A DNA stretch of 64,000 bases, taken from the NCBI GenBank assembly GCA_001295905.1, contig LJHT01000064.1:1-64000 (forward strand), given 5' to 3'. Within the stretch, counting starts at the first letter, position 1, and each line of letters opens with the position of its first letter. Below, one piece after another: positions 9,894 to 20,337 of this stretch. Under the pieces are notes generated by a model. That model did no database searches. It was not told the origin of the DNA and was given only the letters and a program-made list of their open reading frames with translations. The position numbers and the translations under genes were made by a program. This DNA comes from a beta proteobacterium AAP51. GTDB taxonomy: Bacteria; Pseudomonadota; Gammaproteobacteria; Burkholderiales; Burkholderiaceae_C.

Positions 9894-10229
9894 CTTGGCG
9901 GCACCCTCACCGAACTGTTGAACGGCGGCTGTCTCTTTGACCGAGTGTCTCCTGATAGCCGGCCCTGTGAGTTCAGCTGGACATTGCGAGCGGCGGCGAT
10001 GCGAGCCCGACCTGTCATCGAGCCCACGAACGTCGCAGTCCATCGCGTCGCTGCCGCCCAAGGCCGGCAGCCGACCGGCTCCCCACGACCCTGAGGTGGA
10101 CTTCACCCCCTCCGACTCGAGGTCGCAAAGCGAAGGTCCGAAACGCGATCTTGATCAGTGACATCGGGCGTTCCTGAGCGCACCACCGCGGTTGGGGATG
10201 AGCACTCGACAGCGGGTTATTGACCTACT
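9894..10229. other. Intergenic stretch between two divergent toxin-antitoxin loci
   Basis: About 330 bp between the leftward AbrB/PIN operon and the rightward AbrB/PIN locus. Short open frames exist on both strands, but no start signal or motif supports a gene. Confidence 0.5.
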
Positions 10230-10265
10230 ACGTAAGCCAAGTTACGTTGAACTGTTGACGTCAAC
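10230..10265 (+). promoter_or_regulatory. Two palindromes upstream of the second AbrB gene
   Basis: ACGTAA (10230-10235) and TTACGT (10242-10247) form an inverted repeat with a 6-nt spacer. GTTGACGTCAAC (10254-10265) is a perfect 12-bp palindrome ending 13 bp before the ATG at 10279. Both are placed where an autoregulating antitoxin would bind. Confidence 0.5.
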
Positions 10266-10278
10266 TCTGCGCACCGAA

Positions 10279-10542
10279 ATGTCGACGCTGCTGGTCTCCT
10301 CGAAAGGTCAGATCGTTTTGCCCGCCGAGTTGCGGCGCCGACTCGGCATGGGTGCAGGAGCCCGGGTCGAAGTGCTCGAAGAATCGGATGGCTTGAGACT
10401 GCGTGTCGTGCGTTCCGTGGCGACGGCCGACATCGGCCAGTTGGCGGGCATGGTCAAGGCCCCGACACGCCACGTGCCGCGCCGTCTGACGGAATTCGAC
10501 CCTGCCGCGCTGCTGAAGCGTCCGCTGCGCGGCAAGCCATGA
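10279..10542 (+). CDS. AbrB/SpoVT-type antitoxin (second locus)
   Basis: This 87-residue protein starts MSTLLVSSKGQIVLPAELRRRLGM and ends with the toxin-facing tail LTEFDPAALLKRPLRGKP, a VapB/AbrB-type arrangement. The ATG at 10279 is preferred because the AbrB fold begins at once; the open frame reaches back to 10192 but crosses the palindromes. Its stop overlaps the start of the downstream PIN gene (ATGA). The antitoxin is intact whereas its toxin is frameshifted. Confidence 0.85.
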   Translation: MSTLLVSSKGQIVLPAELRRRLGMGAGARVEVLEESDGLRLRVVRSVATADIGQLAGMVKAPTRHVPRRLTEFDPAALLKRPLRGKP

Positions 10543-10945
10543 AGTCACTGGACACCAACGTCCTGGCGCGCTTCTTCGTCGATGACCCCGATGACGCCGA
10601 GGCCGCCAAGGAGCGGCCCGCGGCAATCAGGGCGCTCGCAGAGCGGTCTTTCGTGCGGTGACCGTCTTGCTCGAACTGGAGTGGGTCCTGCGCGGGCTTT
10701 ACGAGCTGACGCCGAAAGACGTTTCCCGCGTACTCCGGGCTTTGGCGGGCATCGAGCACATCACGCTCGAAGACCGTGACGCGGTGCTCACGGCGCTGGA
10801 CGCCTTCGATAAAGGGCTGGACCTTGCAGATGCTCTGCATCTGGCTCGCAGCGCCCGTGCTGCAGGGTTCTTGACCTTCGATCAACGCCTGGCGAAGCGG
10901 GCCAAGGCGCTCAAGCTCACGCCGCCGCTACAGTTGGTGGCCTGA
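10539..10945 (+). pseudogene. Frameshifted PIN-domain toxin (VapC family)
   Basis: The gene starts at ATG 10539, overlapping the antitoxin stop, and reads MKSLDTNVLARFFVDDPDD..., a typical PIN N-terminus with catalytic Asp. It hits TGA at 10659-10661. From about 10650 the next frame continues the same protein: VTVLLELEWVLRGLYELTPKD..., then ALDAFDKGLDLADALHLARS with the PIN acidic site, ending at 10945. A one-base loss, or two-base gain, near the TTTCGTGCGGTG stretch explains it. Either the toxin is dead, or frameshifting or a GTG restart at 10658 is used; the former is simpler. Confidence 0.75.
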
Positions 10946-11067
10946 ACTGGCCGCAGCCGCAGACTCGAAGTCGCCACACCGGTTCCGGTGCGGCGAAGCG
11001 GGCGTTCCGATCGGTACGAGCCAGATTCCCGACAACACCGCCTCCAGGGCCGATGCCAGCGCGCTGG

Positions 11068-11250
11068 CTTGCGAATCTTGCGCGCGGCTCGGCTCGCCTT
11101 GTCGTGGTGGACCTGCAGAGCCTGGTACCGCTCGACAGAGAGGATCACGGTGTCGAGTGGGTCGGCCTTCTCCACGAACACGGGTTCGCACTTGGCTTGG
11201 GCGCAGAGACTGCCAAAGCGGTTCTTGGCTTCTGTGGCGGTGACGCGCAG
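11068..11250 (-). pseudogene. Remnant of a Phd/YefM-type antitoxin
   Basis: About 60 codons on the minus strand read LLRVTATEAKNRFGSLCAQ...DTVILSVERYQALQ, the core of a Phd/YefM antitoxin. No start codon precedes the core closely (the nearest in-frame ATG is at 11349, with unrelated residues between), and the C-terminus dissolves into basic low-complexity sequence. No toxin gene follows. It is probably a decayed antitoxin. Confidence 0.5.
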
Positions 11251-11381
11251 GAGGGTCTCCCCATACTTTGGGTCACTGTCGCGCCATTGATGACCACAGG
11301 CGCCAAGCAGTGCGGCATGGGCGTCGGCCCGGTCAGGCCAAGCGGGCATGATGGCGGCCTACACCCAAGGAGTTGGATTCC

Positions 11382-11702
11382 ATGCTCGTCAGCAATCTCG
11401 AAACCGCGCCCGGGCACCGCATCAGCGCCCACCTGGGCATCGTGCAGGGCAGCACGGTACGCGCCAAGCACGCGGGCAAGGACATCCTCGCCGGCCTGAA
11501 GAACATCGTCGGCGGCGAGCTCAAGGCCTACACCGACCTGATGCAGGAAGCCCGCGCCGAAGCCATGGCGCGCATGACCGCCGAGGCCCAGGCCGTGGGC
11601 GCCAATGCGGTGCTGAACGTGCGCTTCGTCACCACCAGCATCACGGCCGGCGCCGCCGAGATCCTGGCCTACGGCTCGGCCGTGACCATCGAGCCCGTGT
11701 GA
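11382..11702 (+). CDS. YbjQ-family (heavy-metal-binding-like, UPF0145) protein
   Basis: This 106-residue YbjQ-family protein reads MLVSNLETAPGHRISAHLGIVQG... with the family's conserved ARAEAMARMTAEAQAVGANAVLNVRF and the C-terminal EILAYGSAVTI strand. YbjQ proteins form pentameric rings; their function is not established. The ATG at 11382 is used because AAGGAG lies at 11367-11372 with normal spacing; an in-frame TTG at 11373 would be too close to it. It is the first gene of a three-gene operon with a second, membrane-anchored YbjQ protein and an M48 peptidase. Confidence 0.85.
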   Translation: MLVSNLETAPGHRISAHLGIVQGSTVRAKHAGKDILAGLKNIVGGELKAYTDLMQEARAEAMARMTAEAQAVGANAVLNVRFVTTSITAGAAEILAYGSAVTIEPV

Positions 11703-11715
11703 AGGCGGCCGCGCG

Positions 11716-12180
11716 ATGAATGCGACCTTCTGGCTCGAGACCCTGAACCTGTGGATCCTGCTGGCCTTGCTGCTGCTGGGCTACGGCGTCGGCCGCTGGC
11801 AGGAGCGGCGCCATTACCGCGACATCCGTGTGCGCGAGCAGGCACTGAAGCAGGTGCTGGCGCTGAGCACGCGCTACGTGCCCGAGGGCGTGACCGCGAC
11901 CGGCGCGCAGCTGGTCAGCGGCAGCGTGGTGATCTCGTCGGACTACTTCAAGACTTTCGTGGCCGGCTTCCGTGCCTTCTTCGGCGGCCGCTTCCGCGGC
12001 TACGAGACCCTGCTGGAGCGCGCGCGGCGCGAGGCCTTGCTGCGCCTCAAGCAGCAGGCACGCGACAGCGGCAGCAGCCTCGTCATCGGCGTCCGCTTCG
12101 AGAGCACCACCATCGCCGGTTCGTCCACGCCGTCCGTGGAAATCATGGCCTTCGGTACGGCGCTCCACACGGGGTCATGA
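11716..12180 (+). CDS. Membrane-anchored YbjQ-family protein
   Basis: This 154-residue protein has an N-terminal transmembrane segment (about residues 11-25, LNLWILLALLLLGYGVG), a short basic linker and then a YbjQ-like domain: VRFESTTIAGSS...VEIMAFGTALHTG corresponds to the end of the preceding soluble paralogue. It lies 13 bp after that gene and overlaps the M48 peptidase start by 4 bases. The pairing suggests a soluble ring and a membrane-tethered partner acting together. Confidence 0.75.
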   Translation: MNATFWLETLNLWILLALLLLGYGVGRWQERRHYRDIRVREQALKQVLALSTRYVPEGVTATGAQLVSGSVVISSDYFKTFVAGFRAFFGGRFRGYETLLERARREALLRLKQQARDSGSSLVIGVRFESTTIAGSSTPSVEIMAFGTALHTGS

Positions 12181-13064
12181 GCCCGCCGCGACTGGAGAAC
12201 CGGCTGCCGCCGGAAGACCTGCTGGAGCGCGACGAACACCCGCTGCGCGAGCTGGCCTGGCTGCTGGCGGCCAGCCTGGCGGCCCTGCTGGCCCTGGTGG
12301 TGGCCACGGGCTTCGTGGCGCGCTGGGCCGCGCCCCAGCTGCCTTTCGAATACGAACTGGCCCTGGCCGAGCGCCTGTTCGACGACGGCGCTGCAGCGCC
12401 CGAGACGGACGCGGCAGCGCAGGAGCGCCAGGCCGCGCTGCAGGCCCTGGCCGACCGCGTGGCCGCAGCCATGGAACTGCCGCCCGGCATGCGCGTGGTG
12501 GTGACCGACCCGCCTTCGGAACTGGTGAACGCCTACGCCACTATCGGCGGCCGGATCCGGGTGTTCCATGGGCTGCTGCGCAGGCTGGACAGCGAAGAGG
12601 CGCTGGCCGCGCTGCTGGCGCACGAGATCGCGCACGTGAAGCACCGCCACGTGGCAGCCGGCATGGGCCATGCGCTGGCGGTCTCGCTGCTGCTGACGGT
12701 GGTGTCGCCGGAAGGTGGCGCGCAAGCGGCGCAGGCGGTGCTGGGAGGCGCCACGCAGGTGGCGCTGCTGGGTTATTCACGCGAGGCGGAACGCCAGGCC
12801 GATGCCGATGCGCTGGCCGCCAGCCTGACGCTGTATGGCCACGGCGGCGGCCTCGCGGCGCTGTTTGCGGCCCTGCCCCAGGCTGAAACGGACTCCGGCG
12901 CCTCATGGCTGCGCAGCCACCCCGAACAGGCGGAAAGGTTGGCCTTGCTCGAAGCGGCCGCAGCTGCGCGCGGCGCGCGCCTGGCGGGGCCCCGCACACC
13001 GCTGCCCGCAGCCCTGCGCGCGCTGCCGCCGGCTGCCACGGCACCACCGGGCGCGGTTCGCTGA
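12177..13064 (+). CDS. M48-family zinc metallopeptidase, membrane-anchored
   Basis: This 295-residue protein has one N-terminal membrane segment (about residues 24-45), followed by an M48 catalytic domain. The zinc motif is in ALLAHEIAHVKHRHVAAGMGH (HEIAH, about residue 157), with the third ligand in YSREAERQADADALA. The domain probably faces the periplasm. M48 enzymes of this kind resemble the Oma1/LoiP group that degrade misfolded or membrane proteins. The start overlaps the preceding YbjQ gene's stop (ATGA), so translation is coupled. Confidence 0.85.
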   Translation: MSPPRLENRLPPEDLLERDEHPLRELAWLLAASLAALLALVVATGFVARWAAPQLPFEYELALAERLFDDGAAAPETDAAAQERQAALQALADRVAAAMELPPGMRVVVTDPPSELVNAYATIGGRIRVFHGLLRRLDSEEALAALLAHEIAHVKHRHVAAGMGHALAVSLLLTVVSPEGGAQAAQAVLGGATQVALLGYSREAERQADADALAASLTLYGHGGGLAALFAALPQAETDSGASWLRSHPEQAERLALLEAAAAARGARLAGPRTPLPAALRALPPAATAPPGAVR

Positions 13065-13184
13065 ATCGAACTTGCCGCGAACCGTTCACACGTGACGTGC
13101 CGCCAACGACGCCCTGATCTGGTCGCAGCCATCAGAATGTAGTAACGTACATACAATTTGATGGATCAGGTCAGGAGTCCGTCT

Positions 13185-13439
13185 GTGCCTGTCACCACCC
13201 TTTCCAGCCGAGAGTTCAACCAAGACGCCAGCGGGGCCAAGCGGGCTGCCAGCAAGGGCCCGGTCATCATCACGGATCGCGGGCGCCCGGCGCATGTGCT
13301 GCTTACCATCGAGGCCTACCAGAAGCTCACTCAGAGGACAGCCAGCATCGCCGAACAGTTGGCCATGCCCGGCGTCGCTGATGTCGCGTTCGACCCCCCG
13401 CGTGTGGGTCGCATGGCCCGGCCTGCCGATCTGCGCTGA
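13185..13439 (+). CDS. Phd/YefM-family antitoxin
   Basis: The protein begins with the standard antitoxin N-terminus MPVTTLSSREFNQDASGAKR and continues GPVIITDRGRPAHVLLTIEAYQKL, a Phd/YefM fold of about 84 residues. The GTG at 13185 is preferred because AGGAG lies at 13173-13177 and the fold starts there; an ATG at 13161 in the same frame would add 8 residues with no Shine-Dalgarno. A small inverted repeat ATGTA/TACAT at 13137-13152 could be the operator. The stop codon overlaps the PIN toxin start by one base. Confidence 0.85.
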   Translation: MPVTTLSSREFNQDASGAKRAASKGPVIITDRGRPAHVLLTIEAYQKLTQRTASIAEQLAMPGVADVAFDPPRVGRMARPADLR

Positions 13440-13888
13440 TGTTTGTCCTCGACACCAACGTTGTCTCTGAACTGCGCAAGGTCAAGGCGGGCAAGGCTGA
13501 CCGGAACGTGACGATGTGGGCCTCCAGCGTGCCCGCCGAAACGCTCTATGTTTCGGTCATCACCATCCTTGAACTGGAAACCGGGGTGCTGCTGGTGCAA
13601 CGTCGCGACCCTGCACAGGGCGCATTGCTCAGGGCATGGCTGGATCGGCATGTGCTGCCCGCGTTCGCGGACCGGGTTCTGCCAGTGGATACTGCTGTGG
13701 CGCAGCGATGTGCGGGCCTTCATGTGCCCGACCCGAGATCAGATCGTGATGCCCTGATCGCCGCCACTGCGATGGTTCACAGCATGACCGTGGTCACCCG
13801 CAACGTGGATGACTTTGCCGCCACGGGGGCGCCATTGCTGAACCCGTGGGACACGGTCGTGCAGCCAGGCGGACGCGGAAAACGCTGA
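13439..13888 (+). CDS. PIN-domain toxin (FitB/VapC family)
   Basis: This 149-residue PIN ribonuclease starts MFVLDTNVVSELRK, has the conserved glutamate in VITILELETGVLL, and the C-terminal acidic site in DRDALIAATAMVHSMTVVTRN. The layout VSELRK...LELETG is the FitB-like branch. It is paired with the upstream Phd-type antitoxin, with which it overlaps by one base. It appears intact. Confidence 0.9.
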   Translation: MFVLDTNVVSELRKVKAGKADRNVTMWASSVPAETLYVSVITILELETGVLLVQRRDPAQGALLRAWLDRHVLPAFADRVLPVDTAVAQRCAGLHVPDPRSDRDALIAATAMVHSMTVVTRNVDDFAATGAPLLNPWDTVVQPGGRGKR

Positions 13889-13975
13889 TGGCCGAAGTGG
13901 GTGAATCGCTCTGGACCGGGTGGTGATGACCGTTCGGGTCGCACGCGTGAAAGCCACCGTTTCAGCGCCGTTCGG

Positions 13976-14404
13976 TCACCGGGCCTGGTTGATGGCGGCC
14001 AGCTGTTCGCGCAGGATGCGCTCGGCATCTTCCGGTGGCAGGTCAATGCCGCCGAGCAGCGGGCGCACTTCGATGGAGCAGGGCTGCCCGGGGAAAGGCG
14101 AAGGAAAGCGCTGCGCCCAAGCCAGGGCCTCGTCGTGGGAGCCGACCTCGATCAAGGTGTAGCCAGCGATCAAACCCTCGACGTCCGCAAAGGGGCCCTT
14201 CGAGAGCTGTGTCTGGCCCGCAGCGTCGTAGTGCACCCGAAAGCCCTGGCTGCTGGGCTGCAAGCCCGCCCCGTCCAGCAAGACACCGGCTTTGGCCATC
14301 TCGTCGTGGAAGGCCATCATGCGCTGCACCAGGGTCGGGTCATCGGGGAAGACGCCGGCCTCGCTCATGGCGGTGGCGCGAACTTGGATCATGTAGCGCG
14401 GCAT
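13976..14404 (-). CDS. YCII-related domain protein
   Basis: This 142-residue protein is of the YCII/DGPF type (MPRYMIQVRAT...FHDEMAKAGVLLDGAGLQPS...KGPFADVEGLIAGYTLIEVGSHDEALAWAQRFP). The family has a ferredoxin-like fold and is often encoded near extracytoplasmic-function sigma factors, but none is adjacent here. Biochemical function is unknown for this branch. The ATG at 14404 starts the conserved strand directly. Confidence 0.85.
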   Translation of the reverse strand: MPRYMIQVRATAMSEAGVFPDDPTLVQRMMAFHDEMAKAGVLLDGAGLQPSSQGFRVHYDAAGQTQLSKGPFADVEGLIAGYTLIEVGSHDEALAWAQRFPSPFPGQPCSIEVRPLLGGIDLPPEDAERILREQLAAINQAR

Positions 14405-14569
14405 GGATGGCTCCTGTGACAGTGATGTTGCATGGCCTGGGCAGTGGCCCCCGAACCGCATGACGCCCGCCCTTCGGGGCTTATACAACCTCATCCTTCG
14501 ACGCGGCCCTTGATGGCACGTATCCTCATCGCTACGCGTACCGACCGCATGCGTTCATAGAAGCCGCCG

Positions 14570-16537
<1,968 letters not shown>

Positions 16538-16683
16538 TGGCGGGCAGCCTCCAGGCAGGCGCTCTACCGGGGCGGCCTTTCAGCGAGTTCGGGCCCGCCG
16601 TTGCCTTAGCGGTGCCGTGATGGTGCCGGCCCGTTCGTCGCGCCCGGCGGCTTGGCTTGAATCGCCGGGACGCGGCGCCACGC

Positions 16684-18105
16684 TCATCGCCGCCGAGCCC
16701 GCTCCGCAGCCTCATCCTGCGAGCGCTGCCGGATGTAGTCGCGCATCTCCATGCGCTCCCGCAGGCCCGATGCGTTGCCCCCTGCCGAGCTGTCGCGCAC
16801 CGACACCGTCTCCAGCGCGATGTGCACCACCGGCGGCTGGCCTTCGGCAAAGGGATAGGTCTGCAGGCCGTCCCGGGTCCAGCGGAAGTCGCGAGTCACA
16901 GTCTTGGAAACCTTCTCCAAGGACGCCCGCGCGTTCGGTCGGTAATCCACCTCTTCCAGGTAGCTGCAGCGCTGCCAGATTTCCACCGTCTTGCAGCGCA
17001 GGTCGCTGACACGGAAGGTCAGGCGGCTGTTGACGATCTGCTGGCCGGCGTGGTGGATGATGGTGGCGTAGGTGTCCGGCCCGTCTTGGCGCACCGATTC
17101 ACGCAGGTCGCGGTTGCGGCTGACCTGCGATTCCGTCAGGCTGGCCGACACCCCCGTGATCACGGCCACCACGTCGGCAGCGGTCGGTGCCTCGTTGCGG
17201 CGCGCCTTGTCCAGGAAAAACTGCCCCCGGGCTTCCCGGGCCGCCTGCGCGGCCTTGCGATCGGCTTCGATGGCATCGAACTGCGCCTGCGCAGCCAGCC
17301 GGCGTGTCGAATCGTCAACGATGCTGGCCGTCAGCGCGGCTGCGAAGTTCGGCGAGGCGATCGGCGCCAAGGCCTCAGCCAGCGTCGCCGGGCATTGCTC
17401 GCGCTCTTCGTCGATCAGAGGCATCGTGTAACGAGCACCACCTGCGCCCCAATGTCGAGCCTCATGCGCGAGCAGTTTCACGGTGTGGGGCGTCATGGTC
17501 TTGCGCTGGCCCGGGGCCCAGTACCTGACATCCACCGGCCACGATTCGTCGAGCGCGCGCTGCCCCGCTGCAGCGGCCACAGGGCCGCGGCGGTACTCGC
17601 ACACGCGGTGCACCATCTGGATGACGCTCCAGCCTATTGGAACGTCGCCATGCCGGCGCTGGATGTCGGCGTCCATCTTGTTGTCGGACAACTGACGGGT
17701 CTGCGTTGTGCTGCCCGTCAGCACGTAGCGGCTCAGGGTGCCCCAGGGTGCACGGGCGGCGGCGCTGGGCCGTCCGTCAGCCTGCAGGTAGTCTGGCAAG
17801 CGCCGAAAGCCCTCGGCCAGCGCCTCGTCCTCGATCTGGTAGCGCTGCGGGCCCTGAAACGGTTGATCCGCCTGCTGCAGGAGCTGGCGACGTTCGGCCA
17901 TGGCGGCCTGTTTCGCCCGCTCCAACGCTGCCCCACCAAGCGGGCCCGCAGCGGGGTTCGCAGTGCCAGCGGGTACGGTGAGGCAGCCTTGGAGCCACCA
18001 CACGGTCAAGAGTGCCGGCGCCCACGCCGCAGCGCGCGGCCATGCACGGCAGGCAAGCCAGGAACGGGCGGCGTCGCCTCGGCGACGGACCGGAGTGCAG
18101 GTCAT
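16684..18105 (-). CDS. Uncharacterised lipoprotein with an HExxH-like motif
   Basis: This protein of about 473 residues has an N-terminal hydrophobic segment ending in a lipobox-like WLQGC, suggesting a lipoprotein. No family was recognised. Near residue 220 is the stretch VKLLAHEARHWGAGG, which contains HEARH, the HExxH pattern of zincin metallopeptidases, with a glutamate pair 18-19 residues further on. This could be chance. The rest is mixed alpha/beta without repeats. The start is placed at the second Met (MTCTPVRRRGD), giving a positively charged n-region; the frame is open 24 codons further upstream. Confidence 0.6.
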   Translation of the reverse strand: MTCTPVRRRGDAARSWLACRAWPRAAAWAPALLTVWWLQGCLTVPAGTANPAAGPLGGAALERAKQAAMAERRQLLQQADQPFQGPQRYQIEDEALAEGFRRLPDYLQADGRPSAAARAPWGTLSRYVLTGSTTQTRQLSDNKMDADIQRRHGDVPIGWSVIQMVHRVCEYRRGPVAAAAGQRALDESWPVDVRYWAPGQRKTMTPHTVKLLAHEARHWGAGGARYTMPLIDEEREQCPATLAEALAPIASPNFAAALTASIVDDSTRRLAAQAQFDAIEADRKAAQAAREARGQFFLDKARRNEAPTAADVVAVITGVSASLTESQVSRNRDLRESVRQDGPDTYATIIHHAGQQIVNSRLTFRVSDLRCKTVEIWQRCSYLEEVDYRPNARASLEKVSKTVTRDFRWTRDGLQTYPFAEGQPPVVHIALETVSVRDSSAGGNASGLRERMEMRDYIRQRSQDEAAERARRR

Positions 18106-18192
18106 CGGGGGCCTCTTGCGCTTCGCATGGGCACCGCGGCGGCACCCCGCAGGGTTCAACGTGTCAGCAGAACACATCCAGCCTGGCGACGG

Positions 18193-19335
18193 CTACTGGA
18201 AGCCTTCGAACCTCAGGGCGACGGACACCGCACGCGCCGCGCCAGGGAACAGCAGATCGGCGCTGTACGCCTGCCCTGCGTCTCGCCAATAGCGGCGGTC
18301 TGCCGCGTTGTGCACTGCGAGATCGACGGTGATGCGCGGGCCTGCAGAAGGCGTGCGCCAGGTCAGACCCAGGTCGGCCACAGCGTAGCCGCCCACCCGG
18401 ACCGACCCATCTGCGGTCGCAGGCTTGGACGAACGCGCCGTGAGCGCAGCGCTGTAGCTCAGGCCGGACACGGCTTGCAGGCGCTGTTCCCAGCGGAAGT
18501 ACAGGGCTGCCTTGGGAATGTTCTGCAACGGTCTGCCGTCCCAGCCGACCAACGCCGAGCCCCTGCCCCGGGCATCGATGTACGAAAAGCGTCCTTCCAG
18601 CCTGGCGTGCGGCTCCAGGGTCCAATCGATGCCCCCTTCGACGCCGGCATGTCGCTGCCGACCGCGCTGCACCCAGGCGCCCCGGCCGGCCCATGAACTG
18701 CCCTGCGGTTCGACGAACTCCCAGGGCCTTTCGGTCTGGAACGCCGTCAGGCTGTAGTGGAAGGTCTCGCCGACACGGCCCCTGCCTCCCAGTTCGACCT
18801 GCCGCGTCACCCGCGGCGACAAAACCGCTCCCGCGTTCGAGGCCGTGGCAGGCGCCTCGGAGCCGAACGCGAGCCCGCGGGCCACGCTGGCGAACCAGGT
18901 GAGCGAGGGTCCCTGCTGCCAGCTCAGCGTCCAGCGCGGCAGCAGGCGCCGCGCATCCGGCTGATCGCCCGGCGCATCGATCGCCGTCCAGCGCAAGCCC
19001 AGCACCGACCTCCAGGCGCCGAAGGTCGCCGCATGCCCCAGGTTCAGCGTCGATTGCTCGCTGTCGGCGGGGGGGCGGTCGACCCCTGCAGCGACGGGCT
19101 GCGGCAGCACCACCTCGGGTCGGTAGATGTTTCCCGACAAAGCCAGGCCCGCGTCGTCGAAGATGGTCGCGTTGTAGACGTCGCGCTGAACCACCTGGCG
19201 GTCGATGCGTTCGACGCCGGCGTGCCACTCCTGCGGGGCGCCTAGTTGCTGGTGGGCGACGGCGGCTGGCGGCTTCGGGGCTGATACGCAGCACCGCGGA
19301 CTGCGGGCTGCGGCACGCTGAAGCAAAGACAGCAC
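18193..19335 (-). pseudogene. 5'-truncated TonB-dependent outer-membrane receptor
   Basis: About 340 codons encode the C-terminal beta-barrel of a TonB-dependent receptor: VYNATIFDDAGLALSGNIYRPEVV, then alternating aromatic strands, TVDLAVHNAADRRYW near the end and a terminal aromatic FEGFQ. The plug domain and the first barrel strands are missing, and only 41 bp separate the open frame from endonuclease I. The N-terminal residues before about 35 are not receptor-like. This is best read as a receptor gene whose 5' half has been deleted. Confidence 0.75.
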
Positions 19336-19376
19336 CTGGCGGCATGCCGCTCAGCCGCCTCTGCGCATCGCACCGA

Positions 19377-20168
19377 TCAGCGCACACCGCACTCCCGGCC
19401 CCAGAGGCGTTGCGCGAGCTCAGGGCGGTCGATGAACGGGTTGCGGTTGCCCTGGAAGCGCACCACCGCCGCATGGCGGTCACGCTCCTGCTGCGTGACC
19501 GGGAAAGTCTGGTGCCATTGAAGCAGCACGCAAAGACTGCCCAGGTTGGGTTCGCCGTCACGCGTGCTGCGGCGGACGAGTTCCAGGTTCGGTGTCTTGT
19601 CGCGAACCGCGTCGCCTTCGTACCGCACGGCCACGTACATCAGCATGCGAGCGACTTGCCCCTTGGCGGCGTCACTCGGCTCCCAGGTTCCCGCTGCGCC
19701 CGCAGCCCTGCGCGAGGCGCACTCGGGGTGCAGGCGCCCACCTACATCCAGGTCGAAGTTGCCGCGCAGGGAGTTGCAGCGAACGAGTTCGGCAGCGATG
19801 TGATGCGCGTCGGTGTGAGCCCACTGCTCGCGGCGGGGAAACGCCTTCGACTTGGGCCAGACGTGTTCACGGTTCCACGTCTGCTCGCAGCTCGCCGGCG
19901 CCTTGCCTTCGGTGCATGGCGCCGGAATCGCGGCGCGGCTGTAGAGGCCGATCACGTGACCCGGGCGAGATGGATGCCGGTCGGCTTCCTTGAGCACATC
20001 CCAGAGTTCCCGGTAGCTCAGCGGTCGATGGCCACGCGCTGCGATAGCCGAAACCGCGCACTTGAATTCCGCACCTTCAAGGCCTTTCAGCGAGGCATAG
20101 GGGTCTGCGGCAGCGGGGGCGGTGAAGCCGAGGGCAACGAAAGCAGCGAAGGCGAAGCGGAGCAACAT
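19377..20168 (-). CDS. Secreted endonuclease I family nuclease
   Basis: This 263-residue protein has a cleavable signal peptide (MLLRFAFAAFVALGFTAPAAA) and an endonuclease I (EndA/NucM-type) domain. The family's histidine-metal motif is in TWNREHVWPKSKAF, followed by HHIAAELVRCNSLRGN. It would cleave DNA or RNA in the periplasm or outside the cell. The start is set at the signal peptide; the open frame runs far upstream on the same strand without protein-like sequence. Confidence 0.9.
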   Translation of the reverse strand: MLLRFAFAAFVALGFTAPAAADPYASLKGLEGAEFKCAVSAIAARGHRPLSYRELWDVLKEADRHPSRPGHVIGLYSRAAIPAPCTEGKAPASCEQTWNREHVWPKSKAFPRREQWAHTDAHHIAAELVRCNSLRGNFDLDVGGRLHPECASRRAAGAAGTWEPSDAAKGQVARMLMYVAVRYEGDAVRDKTPNLELVRRSTRDGEPNLGSLCVLLQWHQTFPVTQQERDRHAAVVRFQGNRNPFIDRPELAQRLWGRECGVR

Positions 20169-20337
20169 GGCTGAAGCGGCGGGCAGGAAGCGCAACGCAG
20201 CATCTTCGCCGAATCGGGAAGCCGGGCAGGCGATGGGGCCCCCGCGGAAGCCAGCACCCGGACCATGCCGGCGATTCGCCCCGCACGCCGCCACCGCCTG
20301 AAAGGCGCATATCACCGCCACCTCTAGACTGCGGCCC

